DNA of 64,000 nt from Escarpia spicata. Taxonomy: Eukaryota; Annelida; Polychaeta; Sabellida; Siboglinidae. Location of the stretch: assembly GCA_963995525.1 (NCBI GenBank), contig OZ023214.1, positions 47,077,016 through 47,141,015 on the forward strand, read 5' to 3'. A program made the translations under genes and the position numbers. The first letter of the stretch is position 1; each line of letters begins with the position of its first letter. Shown here piece by piece: positions 1 through 11,400 of this stretch. The notes beneath the pieces were generated by a model. That model was not told the origin of the DNA. It was given only the letters and a program-made list of their open reading frames with translations, and made no database searches.

Positions 1-246
1 GTAGATTGGATATAAGAAAGTTTTCATTTTCACAAAGGATTGTAAATTAATGGAACAGATTACCTGCTGATTGTGTGGGTGCTAGTAGCGTGAATGTTTA
101 AAAATAAAATCGACACATACCTCAGATGAGCGGGATACACATAGATAAAAGGGTCGGACTCTCGATAAGCAAAAGGGCTTCCTTGTCCACCTGCCACCTA
201 GAGTTAATTCTCTGGATGGCAATCTTGTTAAATCTTTTTAAATCTT
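1..246 (+). mobile_element. 3' end of a CR1-like LINE
   Basis: This stretch matches positions about 39587-39830 of the same window almost base for base with small substitutions (shared words include gtgctagtagcgtgaat, ctctcgataagc and gatggcaatcttgtt). At 39.6 kb the sequence follows directly on a decayed reverse transcriptase, so this is the 3' tail of the same LINE family, in plus orientation. It is cut by the window edge. Confidence 0.8.
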
Positions 247-980
247 GTTATAAACAGTTATCTTTACCTGTTTTATTTGGGACAGTTTTCCTATTGCGAT
301 AATAGCTGTATTACTATTGCAATATTTCTGTGATAGTTTCAAACATATTGGGATGGCATTGAGGCAGCATCATGAAATAGAAAATAGCTAGAAAAGCATT
401 CCAAAACAATAACTGAAGGCATAACTGATTGGTGGCACCATCATGTGATTAGTTGATACAAAATAGTGAATTCCTGAATGATGCTCTTTGACTGATGATG
501 GTTGATGTTAGGTATGTAAATGAGTTAAAATTACCAAATAAAGTTGAAAAAGAATGCTTACACCATGTAAGTTCTTATATAGGACAGAATACAATCCTTA
601 GACTGCTCAAAGTGCTTTTCACCTTATCCCTATCAGACATGTTAATTGAAACACCCTTTCGACTTCTATGAGAAGCAATAAGTTACACTGCAATTACTGC
701 ACAAAAACTACTAGTTCACATATATCCACCACTGTCTATACCAAATACTCATTTATCCAGCTGATTGAACTGAAGCAACATAGAGTGAACAAAATTGGTC
801 AAGCTTCGAAATGGCAGCAGGAGTCAAACTCATATTCTCTTAATTGAGAGTCTGACACTGCTAGTAAATGCAAACTGCACCTTTGAAAACATTAACAAGT
901 GTAAAAATAGTCTTTTAAGGTCAATGAATACCTCCTGTACAACGTGTGCATGCTGCATTACATGCGAAATCAAACTTTAC
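247..980. other. ECI2 intron sequence, no exon seen
   Basis: This lies downstream of the last visible ECI2 exon on the minus strand and begins with a GT donor at 980-979. I looked on the minus strand for the next ECI2 exon, which should carry the oxyanion-hole segment (G-x-YY-x-SGNDL-like), and did not find it. AT-rich, no other signal. Confidence 0.5.
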
Positions 981-3900
981 CTCCATAGTTAGTGCGTTTT
1001 TCTTCTCTGGTCGGTTTAGTTTGATGAGGTGGACGTTGTCAATGACCTTGGTAATCACATGTGTGCACGTCTGGTCGCCAGCGACAGTTGCATCCACAGA
1101 ACCTGAGGGTGCTTCCTTAGAAACCAAGTCTTCAACCAGCTTTATATACATGTCCTTTGCTGTCTCCTGTGGTGTAATAAGAAAATGCACTTCAGAAGAT
1201 GGCTAACTGCATGTACCCGGTAAGTGATGTAACAACAAATTTACCACAAATGAACATTTAGTCCCTATGCAACAAAAATTGTATTACAAATGTATAATGA
1301 ACCTCACATAAATTTTGTTCCTTTAAAAATTAACTGAATATGTTTATGGAGATGTAAAATGGTTTAGAGTTGTTATTTAAACTTATTTGCAACAAATTAA
1401 GCTAATAATGTTTTTATAATGGAGCCCTTACAAAAGGTAGTTAAATTACTCCGCCAAACAAGCACTGCCTGATTTGTGCTTCCTACAGTTCTTAATCTCA
1501 CTAGTTTAAACTGACAGTTCATGCACTATTCAGTAGATGGCAGCACCACTTTATACTACACACATTCATTTTCAGAGCAAATCAACAATTAATATTACAT
1601 CTGAGTAGAAACAAAAAAGAGAGCCCAACTTACCAGACCTAGGTTCAATTACATTGCAATGTAATATATTATTACTACTTAGCTTCCTTCCTATTACTAT
1701 ATTTTTGTATCACTATTACATGCTGAATGCAACATATTACTATTACATTAGAAGCAATTACTAATACATTTTTTCATTGACATTATTTCACTTTGATTCA
1801 ACATTTTGGAGGAGTGTTGGAATGTTGAGATCTTCATCCTGTGTTTCATGCAATGTGTGTTAATTCTTCAGTCACTATTACATTAGTTCTTGTTTATAAC
1901 TCCTCATTCAAACTATCATCATTGATTTATTGTTGTTCAGTAGGAATATAAAAGCAATAGGTCAAATCAAATTAAATTTATTTAGACACCACATATATCT
2001 ACAAATACATTCAGGGGTGTTTACTACAACATTACAATAATCAATTACTATTACATTGCTTCATATTACTATTACATTGTATTTTGGTACAAATCCTATT
2101 ACTATTACTTCAATATTTGTAATCATTACAATTTACAAATTACTATTACTAGTAACCCAGGCCTGAAACTGACAATAACTGATGAGACCTGATTATAATT
2201 GTTCCCCACTCTCACCTGTGAGACATCCCCGACTGCCTTCCATGCCTCCCACTTGGCCTTGCCCACAAAGTCCATCATCCCAGGCTTGGGCACATTACAC
2301 AGGCCATCCTTGGCCTGCAAACAAAACAGGTGGCTGTTCTTCCATGTTGCAAAAAAATTCACCAAACACATATTGACTTATATATTACAATATATTTGTT
2401 TGCCAAGTTAGTATTATTATTGTGAAAGTAGCGGACATCCTAATGATTTATACTAGTAGGTCCCTTCTGAATTAGATTTTTCACTAGTTTCATTTTAGAA
2501 TAATCTCACACACAAACTCTGACCTACCTAGAATCTGTTACACTGTTAGAGGTTAAACTGGTATGTTGGTTTGTATGTAAAGTATGATTTAGTTTTTGTG
2601 TAATCATCAGACGGATTATCATATGATATGTCTCTCTATTCGACAGTCTAACACAATTATTCTACAATCTACTGCCGCTTTTTTGTTGGCTGTAATTAAC
2701 TAAACATTGTCATTGGCATGTTAACTTAAGTTAACTACAAATGCTCCAGCAATGTTGCCTGTTTTAAGTCATGCTATCGTAATTACATAATACACAAATT
2801 TGAACAACATGAACACAATGTAAAAGAAATGTCAAATATGTTATGAGTTTGTTTCTAATATTAACCAAGCAGTGTTCATTGTCCACAAAATCCATAAGTA
2901 TTTTACGGAACCCACAATACAAATATTATGTTCATGATGGGTATACGTGCAGGCTTTGACCTTAGCTACAGTCACAAGGTCATTTGCCATATTGCCTTGC
3001 TGGCAACTGGCCATTGTCCCTCACAAATTAAACAATGTTTTTTAACCAAATAGGTCACGCCTTATAATGGCACCCAACAAAATTCGATATCTACAATTCA
3101 AAATTGCCTGCTCTCTTGTGTGCGAAACTGGAGGCCTGCATTGAACCAAGCAAATGCCAACTGTGTATGTTGAGAGGGGTGTGACATCACCTGTTTAAAG
3201 AGAGCATACAGCTGGAGCTTCACTTGGTTGCCCGGATCTTCCTTCAACGTCTTCACCTTGTCTTGAGCCTCATTGAAGGAGCTACTACTTGCTGACATTG
3301 CCGATATGTGCAGTTTGCAGGTATTAGGCCTAAAAACAACACATGTGCATTAATGATACTTAAGTAATTAATTTAGGAGATGCCTGATCATGGACAACAA
3401 GCCATGCGCAGCAGTTATCATGATAACAGGCGAACATGTACGTGTTCTTAAATTTGTTCGCCAATGACAGTTATGTAACACCAGTTTTTACACCACAGTG
3501 GTGCCATCTGGAGACAAGAAAAGCATTTTGTGTGAGCAGTAAATTAATAATTCTAAATAACTACCTTTGTGCTTTTAATACATCACTAAATGGTAGATCA
3601 GGGGCTAGTGGTGCAAAGTAGCGACTGAACACGGAGGCAAGTGGACATTAACATCTCGGAGGACATACAACCATACTGCCCCAAAAAATAGCGTATTAAA
3701 ATACACATGATAGTATGCCAAGGCATGTGTGCCTTTGGTCAATAAAATGCATATTTGTTCCTGTCCGAATCTATTGTATTGATTCAGTGACACAGTGGAG
3801 GAACATGACAGGTTAACACCTGGCAGAACACAGTCATTTGCCATTGAACAATGATTCAGTGACACAGTGGAGGAACATGACAGGTTAACACCTGGCAGGA

Positions 3901-5344
3901 CACAAGTCATTTGCCATTGAACAATGATTCAGTGACACAGTGGAGGAACATGACAGGTCAACCATAGCAGGACAGTCATCTGCAAATGATCAAAGGCATC
4001 AGACTTCATAATCTGCATCTTATTTTTAATACATACAATTGTCTAGTTATTATGAGTTGTTTGCAATTTTGATATTCCAACAAATATACAATTGTCAGTC
4101 TACATTATTGTTGATGATATGCCGATGGAAATAGCTAGCAAGTTGCTAGCTGTGTAAGTTATACAAACAAGGTAAAGGAACAAAGCAGCAATTAAGACTG
4201 ACTAAATAGATGAAAATAACAAGGAAAGGTAAGCATGAAGAGGAAGAAGTGTAGCTTGGAGATAAACAATATATACTAAATGAAAGTTAACTGTATATTT
4301 TGTACATATGAAATGAAGAATACAAGCCAATGTTGGAGCCACCAATAGAGTTGTGGGCAGAACGAGGAAAGAATACAACTTAGAAAAGAGAGAGGTGATA
4401 ACTGAGAATGCAGAGGGCAACAAGGAAGATGTGTATAAATGGAGTGATTTATATAGTGAAAGAGAAGGGGATACTTTAATACAAGAACATCTGATAAACA
4501 TGACATAGTCAGAATCAGTGAGAGGTGTGATAATGCAGCACAGAAACAGCAGATCCATGGTGCCGAAAACTATTTAAAGCAATCAATAATCATGTTTGCA
4601 ATGAAAGAGTTTGCAGGGATTATTAGAAGTTTCAAAGAAAATAACAAGTGTATTACATAGCAAGGGGTGGTCAGAAAAGAATACAGAAAGAGGGGGCAGA
4701 GAACAGTGGAAGAGCAGAATGAACATATTCAAAGTGAGAAGTGCTAACAATGACAAAGGGCACAGAAATAGGGACAGAATGTAGGGTGAAGAAATGAGGA
4801 AACTAGAATGTGGTATTGCACTTATCAAGTGGGGGTCAAGGGACGCACGAGTATGCATGGAAGGTGACAAGGCACAAGTTGCGAGAAAACAGGAAGTCTA
4901 TATCCTCTATGCATGGTTACCATAGACTGACATAGTCCATACATATTGATGTATGGATGTGGAGAAGCGGACATCCCGACTAAATGGTGGTATAGCGGGA
5001 ATGAAGGTTTGACGTAATGTTAAATTTTAGGTCTACTTAATAGCTGACATGTAAACACTAAGTCGTATTATGGAAGCGATCACCCGATTGCTGATGCCGG
5101 CGGTATCATGACGGCGATGGTGGGTGGGGCTACATTGGTACCGATGGCATTGGACATGTCATGTACTGTTATAAACATCGTGAACAGTCATAAAAACGGA
5201 AGAATGACTACGCAATTTACGTCGACCAGAGCATTCCACGAATATTAAGCAAGCAAAAACAATGGTTACATAATCAATTAACTACCTAAAAACAGTGCCA
5301 TGCAGACATTTAAGAGCATCACAGCCAAAACGAATCATGCCCAT
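981..5344 (-). CDS. ECI2: ECI2-type enoyl-CoA delta isomerase, 5' part (ACBP + ECH)
   Basis: Four exons are visible on the minus strand: 5344-5286, 3329-3191, 2314-2216 and 1166-981. Phases fit throughout (exon 1 ends with two bases of a codon, exon 2 supplies the third; the later junctions are phase 0) and each intron has GT-AG ends. Exon 1 gives MGMIRFGCDALKCLHGTVF, a short basic, hydrophobic leader that fits organelle import; a second ATG sits two codons in. Residues about 37-122 form an acyl-CoA-binding domain (LKEDPGNQVKLQLYALFKQ, then CNVPKPGMMDF and KAKWEAWKAVG). From about residue 135 the hydratase/isomerase fold begins (VHLIKLNRPEKKNALTME). In the ECI2 family the enzyme shifts cis-3 or trans-3 double bonds to trans-2 during oxidation of unsaturated fatty acids. 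The catalytic half and C-terminus (any peroxisomal signal) lie left of position 1. Divergently paired with CDYL. Confidence 0.9.
3781..3985. repeat. 72-73 bp tandem repeat, about 2.8 copies
   Basis: The word gattcagtgacacagtgg recurs at 3781, 3853 and 3926, giving a 72-73 bp period with few differences between copies. It lies in ECI2 intron 1. The third copy decays after about 3970. The rest of this intron (3990-5280) is purine-rich on the plus strand and holds no exon I can support. Confidence 0.85.
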
Positions 5345-5414
5345 TGCCGAGTCGAGTTCCTCACCCAACGACCATGCGCATGCGTAGACCTATTTCTTCG
5401 CTGCTCGATGAAAA
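5345..5414. promoter_or_regulatory. Compact bidirectional ECI2/CDYL promoter
   Basis: Only 70 bp separate the first ATG of ECI2 (minus, 5344) from the ATG of CDYL (plus, 5415). An NRF1-like palindrome, atgcgcatgcgt, lies at 5374-5385, close to the centre. The CDYL start codon sits inside AAAAATGGCGG (5411-5420), which fits the YY1 consensus that often overlaps start codons of TATA-less genes. I see no TATA box in either direction. NRF1 and YY1 motifs are typical of nuclear genes for mitochondrial function. Transcription start sites are not determined; 5' UTRs may overlap. Confidence 0.6.
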
Positions 5415-8400
5415 ATGGCGGAAACCGGGAAGGTATCGAAGGTAGTATTTGAATTCGGCTGGGATTAACATGCTTCGAGCGCACAAATACCCATAAACCC
5501 CTATATAAATATTGAGCTTATGTCGTCAGGTATGTCATCCGGTGCATTTTAGATGGAATTATTGCGTTGTAAGTTACAGCTGAGTGAATATGCTTGCCTG
5601 ACGTGTAATTCGCCGCCGTTTCCTGGAAGCACGGGAGCGCGCTGTTCATGCGCCGGCGGCAGCGGTATTTGTAGTAGTCTACCCGATACTAAAATAGTAG
5701 CACCTGCACCACTTATATTGTCGGTCACGGCAACATTGTTGTATTTTTTGCAATTATGATACATCTATGTTGTGCATGTTGTATTTCCAGTGCAAGTTTA
5801 AGAAAGACTACAAAAACGAACGTCATTGTGATTGTCATTGATTACATCAAAACATGACTGAGATGACTTGCTGCACTATATTACATACATAACAGTTCTT
5901 ACTCTATATGCAAGAAAAGCGGGAAAATGAATGAAACTTAGGTTGACAACCAGTAAGATATAACTTTTTTTAGTATAATGTAATATTTATATAATTAGTA
6001 TATTTAAAAGTATAAGTGTTCTTTTAAAACTGGAAATATCTGTATAATTGTATATTCATGACAAACTAGTAGTTTGGTAAAAAACGATATAACAAATTCT
6101 AATGGAGCAGCATAAATCATGACATTCCTTGGCTATATAAATGCTACCAGTGTCAAAGTATTTTAATTTAAAAAACAATTCTCAAAAATATGAGAAAAAT
6201 TCTTCAGTTCTCGTTTAGATAGCTTTATTACCAAACACAAACTAATAAACCCAAGCCAATATGGATTTCAACAAAATATGTCAACATGTCACGCACTAAT
6301 AGATCTTGTTGATGCAATAACCCAATCATTGGATGCCAAAAAAATATGCTATTGGTGTTTTTATATCGATTTTAAAAAGGCATTTGACACTGTCAATCAC
6401 AAACTGTTATGTAAAAAAATTGAATTTCTTGGTATCTGTGGTGGGGCACTTAACTGGTTAAATAGTTATCTAGAAAACAGAAAACAATTTGTGTCCATTG
6501 ACAAATGTAATTCTACTGTGCGCAATATATCATGTGGTGTCCCACAGGGTTCGATCCTGGGCCCCAAACTATTCATTCTATACGTTAATGATATGTGTAA
6601 CATATCTAATCTAGTAAAATACATTCTCTTTGCAGACGATACTAATATCTTTTATGCAAATAGTAACATAAATAAACTAAACGAAACTGTATGTAACGTT
6701 CTGGATCAAATGTATACATGGTTTTCAGTAAATAAATTAACTGTGAACATATCTAAAACCAATTATATGTTATTTGGAAATCGTATGCTACACAAAGAAA
6801 TTAATATCAAAATACGAAATGTTAATATCGAAAGAGTAAGGGTCACCAAGTTTTTGGGTGTGTTTATTGATGATCTACTAAATTGGAAAGCTCATATAAA
6901 ATACGTACAATCAAAGCTTTCAAAAAGTACAGCTATAATGCATAGATGCAGTCATCTACTTGATAGAAATAGTAGACGTATTCTATACAGTTCTCTCTTT
7001 TTGCCGTATTTAAATTACTGTGCAGAGATATGGGGAAACACGTACCCAACAAATACTAACTGTATTTTCTTATTACAAAAAAGAGTAATCCGCATTATAT
7101 TTGGTGCAAGATGGTTGGATCATACAAACTCACTTTTCCAACAATTACATGTTCTAAAATTTCCAGATATCATAGAACTGAAAACATCATAATTTATGTA
7201 CAAAGCTTACTACAGCTGTTTGCCATCAAATATTCAGTGTTTGTTTACTAGATGGGAAATAGCATACTCAATGCGAGCTAATCATGACTTAGAACGACAG
7301 AGAGTCTGGTCTACCATGCGATCAATGTCTCTTTGTGTAAAGGGAGTGCAATTATGGAATTCTCTATGTGATCATTTAGAAACTACTAATACTATTACTG
7401 AATTTAAGCGTAAATGCAAGAACCTTTTATTTGAGAAATATCTGGTTGTGGAAACCTAAATAAAATCACACAAATATAATCATGCCATTGAGGAAATTAC
7501 AATATGTGTAAATATGTGTACTTATCACATACTTTAAATTTTGAATATGCACATGTTCCATTGCATGTTTTCAATTATTGTAGCTGGATGGTTAGATGAA
7601 TAGCAAATTCGAATAATATAATATTGATGTCTCAAAATATGTGTACATACGTATGTGAATATATATGTATGTATATATGTGTGTATATGTATGTATATGT
7701 GTGTATACATACAGGTATATGATTATATATAAATATATGTCGGGGGGTAAATTTACACAAAAGTCAATGACTTCGTATTTACCCCCTTCAAACATTGTAT
7801 ATTCTCACTTGTATTATAGTTAAACTTGTTTGGTTGTCTTGTCTTGTATATATTGTTATCAATGTTCTGAATAAACGTTCATTCATTCATTCATAGTACG
7901 TATAGATTGTGACTCTACATCATGGTAGCTCTGAACACGATAATTCCATGACTTGTATAATAATTATGTTAGAGATATTTACAAGTTTGTCCTCATAAGG
8001 ATGTTTCTTTACAGTTTGATATTCTTGAATTTGGCAGGTACGTTGCACATTGACAGAACAGACGATGTCCAGTTGAGATTTGAATCGACAGAACTCAGTG
8101 CTAGTGCCACTTGGGAACCAGTCAAGAAACTATGGTCAGCTATGGTTGCTGTGAAGAAGTCTGATAAAAAACAAAGTGTAGTCAAGCATGCCATAACAGC
8201 TTCAAAGAGAAAAATTGATGCTGTTTACAAAGGAACTGCCCATAAAAGTCCGGCACCTATAAAGTCAGTGAATCTCTTGCATGTACGACAACTTCCAACG
8301 TTACCACAGAAGAGAACGCTTCTGTCATCCAAGAAACCAAAGATGCACGCAGAAGCCGTTAAACAACTCTCGCTGGAAAACCATAAAACATCTGATGCTA

Positions 8401-11400
8401 TGAGCACTTTTAAAAGTCAAAGTAGTAGCAATAAAGTCAGCAAGAAGCAGAACATGAATGTTAAGAGCACAAGACCTCAGACATCCAGGAAGGCTCAGTC
8501 ATTGCCATATAATAGCGGGAAAAAACAAAACATGAAAATTAAAAGGCAGAGTTTACCAAACAGCATCACAAAGAAACGAATGAGCATGTTGGCAAAAGGG
8601 AAAACTGTGTCCAAGACACAGAAGCGTTCTTTAGAACTGTCGGACACCAGTGACGATGATATATTATACTCACTTGCTGTGCCATGGGATGACACAGATT
8701 CTGTTGCTGCAGCAAATGCTTCTGTTGGTGCGAAAAAGTATAAACGACACAGCCAAGCTGAAGCAAACAATATCTCTGAGGTGTCGGATGGCGTGGACGT
8801 GGACAGTGAAATCTCATTTCCACATCAAAGGAAAGACTTGAACAAACAGAAGAGGAAGGCCACAGTCGAGCCAGGTTTGTGTTCTGTGGTTTTCTTCTGA
8901 AACTTGGAATACGTGGTTGTAACTGACCTGTTTGTCACGTGGTCTAATGCTGATGTCCGTCACACCATCAAAAATGGATGCATACATGTCATACAGTTGG
9001 AGCATTCTGACATTCCAAATTTACATATTTTGTTGAGATTCTGGCCCCAAACATTTTTTATGATAAAAGCATTTAAGGCAAAATTGTTTAGGAGAGAATT
9101 GCAATCTTAAAGGTAGACGTTTGCAGATACTCGCTAGTAATGTAGTGTACATCACATTTCTTACATCAACATTGATGGTAAGGCAACTCTTGACAGAGAT
9201 CATGTGCATAGTTTTGATTGTAACATCTTATAGGCAAACAGCAACGTACTGGATCCATCAGTTGTTGAACATGTCTATTTAAAAATATGTTAGTTCATAT
9301 GTTCTATGTATGTACCTATTACCATATATGTATAATACAAACCTGTTCCACTTTGTGTGTTAAATTTTGCTTCAAGTAATCGTTTAGAAAGCATATCCTA
9401 CAAAAACATGATATTACATACACATGACGGCTCAACAATCTCCATTGTATTTCATGTTTCAGCGTCTCCTAAGAAGAGTGCCGCCGCCGTCACTAGCGCC
9501 ATGTCACCAAAGTCACCAGTACACCCCCACAGTCTGGTGCCGAGTGCGCCAACAAGCAATGACTCAAAGACGCTAGACTTCATGCCTGACCTGTCCGGAA
9601 TGCCAACCCTCCCTGGCAGCCCCTCAGCCACGGCCTACAAGGTCCTCACTGCCAACTTCTCCCGAATCCTCTCTGGGGGTCGACATGGCCACGCGACGCG
9701 GCGGAGTCACCAGTCTAGCGCGGAAGAGGAGGATGATGTGGTGAGGAGGATGAGTGTGAGGCACTCGGAGAACGCCTTCAAGTACAAGGAGATCGTTGTG
9801 AAGAAGGCCGTCGGGTACACACAGGTTGCACTCTTCACACAGACCAAGTTGAAAAACGCGCTCAACCCCAATGTAAGGAAAGAAAGTTGCCCAGGTGCCG
9901 ATTGATCTCGTACTGGTGAACCTCACTTTGTGATCACTTCTGTGATACAGTCACCTCACAAATAATGGTCACCTTTAGAAAGTTTAAAACAGTTAACTAT
10001 AGGAAATTTATTCTGCAATTGCAGTCACTTTGCTATTCCAGCACTCTGGCCCATAGTGTGACCTTAATAGTTCGGTACGCTATAAAATGAGTCTTGGTTC
10101 AGTGTGTAGTTATCCATTAATGGTCAATCTTGGACTGCATTAGAGTTTATAAAAAAATGCAAACATATCCGAGTGTCACCTTTTACCAAATGAATAAATA
10201 TGTAACATTGAGAAACAACATATTTAGCTTTAATATTGAATTTTTCACAACTTAAAAGTTTGTTATTGTAGATTTCATATTTAAAAGTTGAATTGCTGTC
10301 GGTTCACTGATACATGTCATTACAATAGTTATGTATTAGCATATTTCCAGCGAGGAGTGTAACTTATTCTAGTTGCATCTGCTGCAGGTCTTTCAAGAGC
10401 TTTGTGAGGTGTTGCACAACGCCACCTATGATGACAGTCGTCTTGTCATGTTCACTGGCTCCAGAGGTGTCTTCTGTTCTGGTATTGATCTCAACTTTCT
10501 GACGTGTGGTGACCGACATGTCGCAGCGAAGGCCATGTCTGATGCCTTGAGGTGTGTTTTTCATGCACTCATAAACAATCAAGAGGGGTCGAATCCATTT
10601 AATCAATCATAATTCAGTTCAATTTTTTATTTCTTTCAATTCCAGTTCTAGCTAGAATCTTTCAATTCCAGACTAATAATTTGTACAGTAATAACAATGT
10701 AACTCCAGTTCACTAATACTGTCTAATTCTGTAAATGATACAACAAAATATCGGTCTCCTCTTTCCCATCCCTTTTCCATCACCCCTCTATCCTCCAGTC
10801 CTCTCCTTCCAACCTCACTCCCCCCCTCTTCATTTATACACTTCTGGCATCTCAGGGTTTTTTCAAACTCATTGTTGTCACAATTTTGGCTAGCATCTTC
10901 CACGTTTATGTAAGTCAAAAGTGGATGTAAATACTGAGTGTTCCAGTTTAGTCGCAACAATCAGCTCAGTAACTTTACGTGTTGATTTCACCCTTATCTT
11001 TTGTTTGCCGATTTCAACTTTGTCTGCTTATCTACACATATATATATACGTGCCTCTGTCTGACTTTATTTATATACAAGTTTCTTCCATCAGCTTATTT
11101 CCATTCTATTTTAAACCAACTGTATTTCTTTGTGAAAACTGTTCATCAAGTTGGAAGAAATGAAATAACACAATTTTCTTAATACACAATTAGAAATGTT
11201 CGACTCACAATCGACATTTCAGCTGCCTTCACCAGTTCATCAGTTCCTGATGAAGGCCACCAAAGGCAGTTGAAACTTTGATTGTGAGTCAAAAATGTCT
11301 AGTTGTGTACTAAAAAAAATTTGTTATTTCAACTCTATTTCTGTTCATCAGTCAGTCAGACTGACCATTAATCCAATGATAATATGATATTGCCAGATTT

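Noticed and set aside
247..920. Next ECI2 exon
   Set aside because: Searched for the conserved oxyanion segment on the minus strand and found none, so it must lie beyond the window.
5553..5759. 68-codon plus frame beginning MELLRCKLQL and its antisense partner
   Set aside because: No family resemblance; only its first 16 bases fit the CDYL splice model.
9624..9926. 100-codon minus-strand frame opposite the CDYL exon
   Set aside because: It is the antisense shadow of the coding exon 9463-9872, which has clear CDYL motifs and splice sites.
11230..11275. Hammerhead-ribozyme-like words CTGATGA ... GAAAC in the intron hairpin
   Set aside because: The sequence between the two words does not form a proper stem II directly joined to both core segments, so the fold is not convincing.
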